A stretch of DNA of 64,000 nucleotides from Kiloniella laminariae (lineage in GTDB: Bacteria > Pseudomonadota > Alphaproteobacteria > Kiloniellales > Kiloniellaceae): the NCBI RefSeq assembly GCF_027214005.1, contig NZ_JAPWGY010000011.1:1-64000 (forward strand). The letters run 5' to 3'. Within the stretch, counting starts at the first letter, position 1. Every line of letters begins with the position of its first letter. The notes beneath the pieces were generated by a model. That model ran no database searches. It saw only the letters and a list, made by a program, of their open reading frames with translations, and had not been told where the DNA came from. Of this stretch, positions 63,734-64,000 are shown one piece after another. A program made the position numbers and the translations under genes.

Positions 63734-64000
63734 TCACATAAAATTCGCAATAAAGAGAAGGCCGAAAATAATGAACAGAGGCAGGGCAAAAACGCCAAGC
63801 AAAAGGCGTTTTTTCAGAGAACGGTCATACCCGACCATACCTTCGGCAATAAATTTTTCTTTCTCACTTTCATCCCTTGCCGCAGCCTTGAACTGGCTTT
63901 CCAGTTCTTTTTTCTTGTCCCAGCGGTAATAACGGGACAAGGCGATATAGATCACTGTGAGTATGGCAAAGATAATGATGAGCCTGAACAACCAGAGCAG
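63734..64000 (-). CDS. Small membrane protein, probably cut by the window edge
   Basis: The frame is open through base 64000; a TTG start at 63991 would give 85 residues, but the upstream triplets continue as LLW, so the true start is probably outside. There are two membrane helices (LIIIFAILTVIYIAL and LLLGVFALPLFIIFGLLF) with a charged segment between (YYRWDKKKELESQF). It lies 8 bases before the DUF1523 gene and is probably co-transcribed. Confidence 0.6.
   Translation of the reverse strand: MLWLFRLIIIFAILTVIYIALSRYYRWDKKKELESQFKAAARDESEKEKFIAEGMVGYDRSLKKRLLLGVFALPLFIIFGLLFIANFM

Overview
The window looks like chromosome of a free-living, probably marine, alphaproteobacterium. Supports for this are the ChoXWV/BetB/BetI choline system, an MttB-family methyltransferase without an amber codon, a fused dimethylglycine dehydrogenase, DUF1127 and DUF1523 proteins, a Zur/Znu zinc island and an FMN-riboswitch ribB. 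The GC content is moderate, with an AT-richer patch at about 31.0-33.4 kb. The family is inferred: Rhodospirillales/Kiloniellales-like bacteria fit, but nothing in the sequence proves it. I see no rRNA, tRNA, CRISPR array, insertion sequence or prophage.

Layout. 0-7.5 kb: two related orphan periplasmic binding-protein-like genes around a small DMT-type transporter, a Sel1-repeat protein, a GNAT, a threonine-dehydratase-like enzyme divergent from a MocR regulator, a DUF1127 protein and a GcvA-like LysR. 7.6-11.1 kb: zur-znuC-znuB divergent from znuA across a Zur box. 11.3-12.7 kb: an exported ClpP-like protein and a HIT protein. 12.7-19.4 kb: betB and betI, divergent from choX-choW-choV plus a HAD phosphatase, with a 48-bp near-perfect palindrome between them. 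19.4-25.7 kb: two more orphan binding proteins, a betaine-homocysteine methyltransferase, a kinase-like membrane protein and an exported unknown. 25.2-30.9 kb: an Lrp-type regulator divergent from a four-gene branched-chain 2-oxoacid dehydrogenase operon. 31-33 kb: a GT61 glycosyltransferase and UDP-glucuronate decarboxylase. 33.4-41.2 kb: membrane-anchored FMN glutamate-synthase-like protein, dimethylglycine dehydrogenase, MttB-family methyltransferase and a GlxA/GbdR-type regulator. 41.4-64 kb: a large hybrid histidine kinase, PilZ protein, second MocR, ohrR/ohr, GNAT, GlcD-like oxidase, photolyase, HAD, MFS, Sua5, CysQ, four predicted lipoproteins, DUF1203, riboswitch-controlled ribB, GNAT, DUF1523 and a small membrane protein.

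How the genes fit together. The main theme is choline and glycine betaine use, spread over several transcription units: choline import (choXWV), betaine aldehyde oxidation (betB), control (betI), methyl transfer from betaine (homocysteine methyltransferase and the MttB-family protein), oxidative demethylation of dimethylglycine, and a GlxA-type activator. Choline dehydrogenase (betA) and a corrinoid partner for the MttB protein are absent from the window. Several intergenic regions carry clear operator-like structures: the BetI palindrome, MocR direct repeats (twice), the Zur box and OhrR-like inverted repeats.
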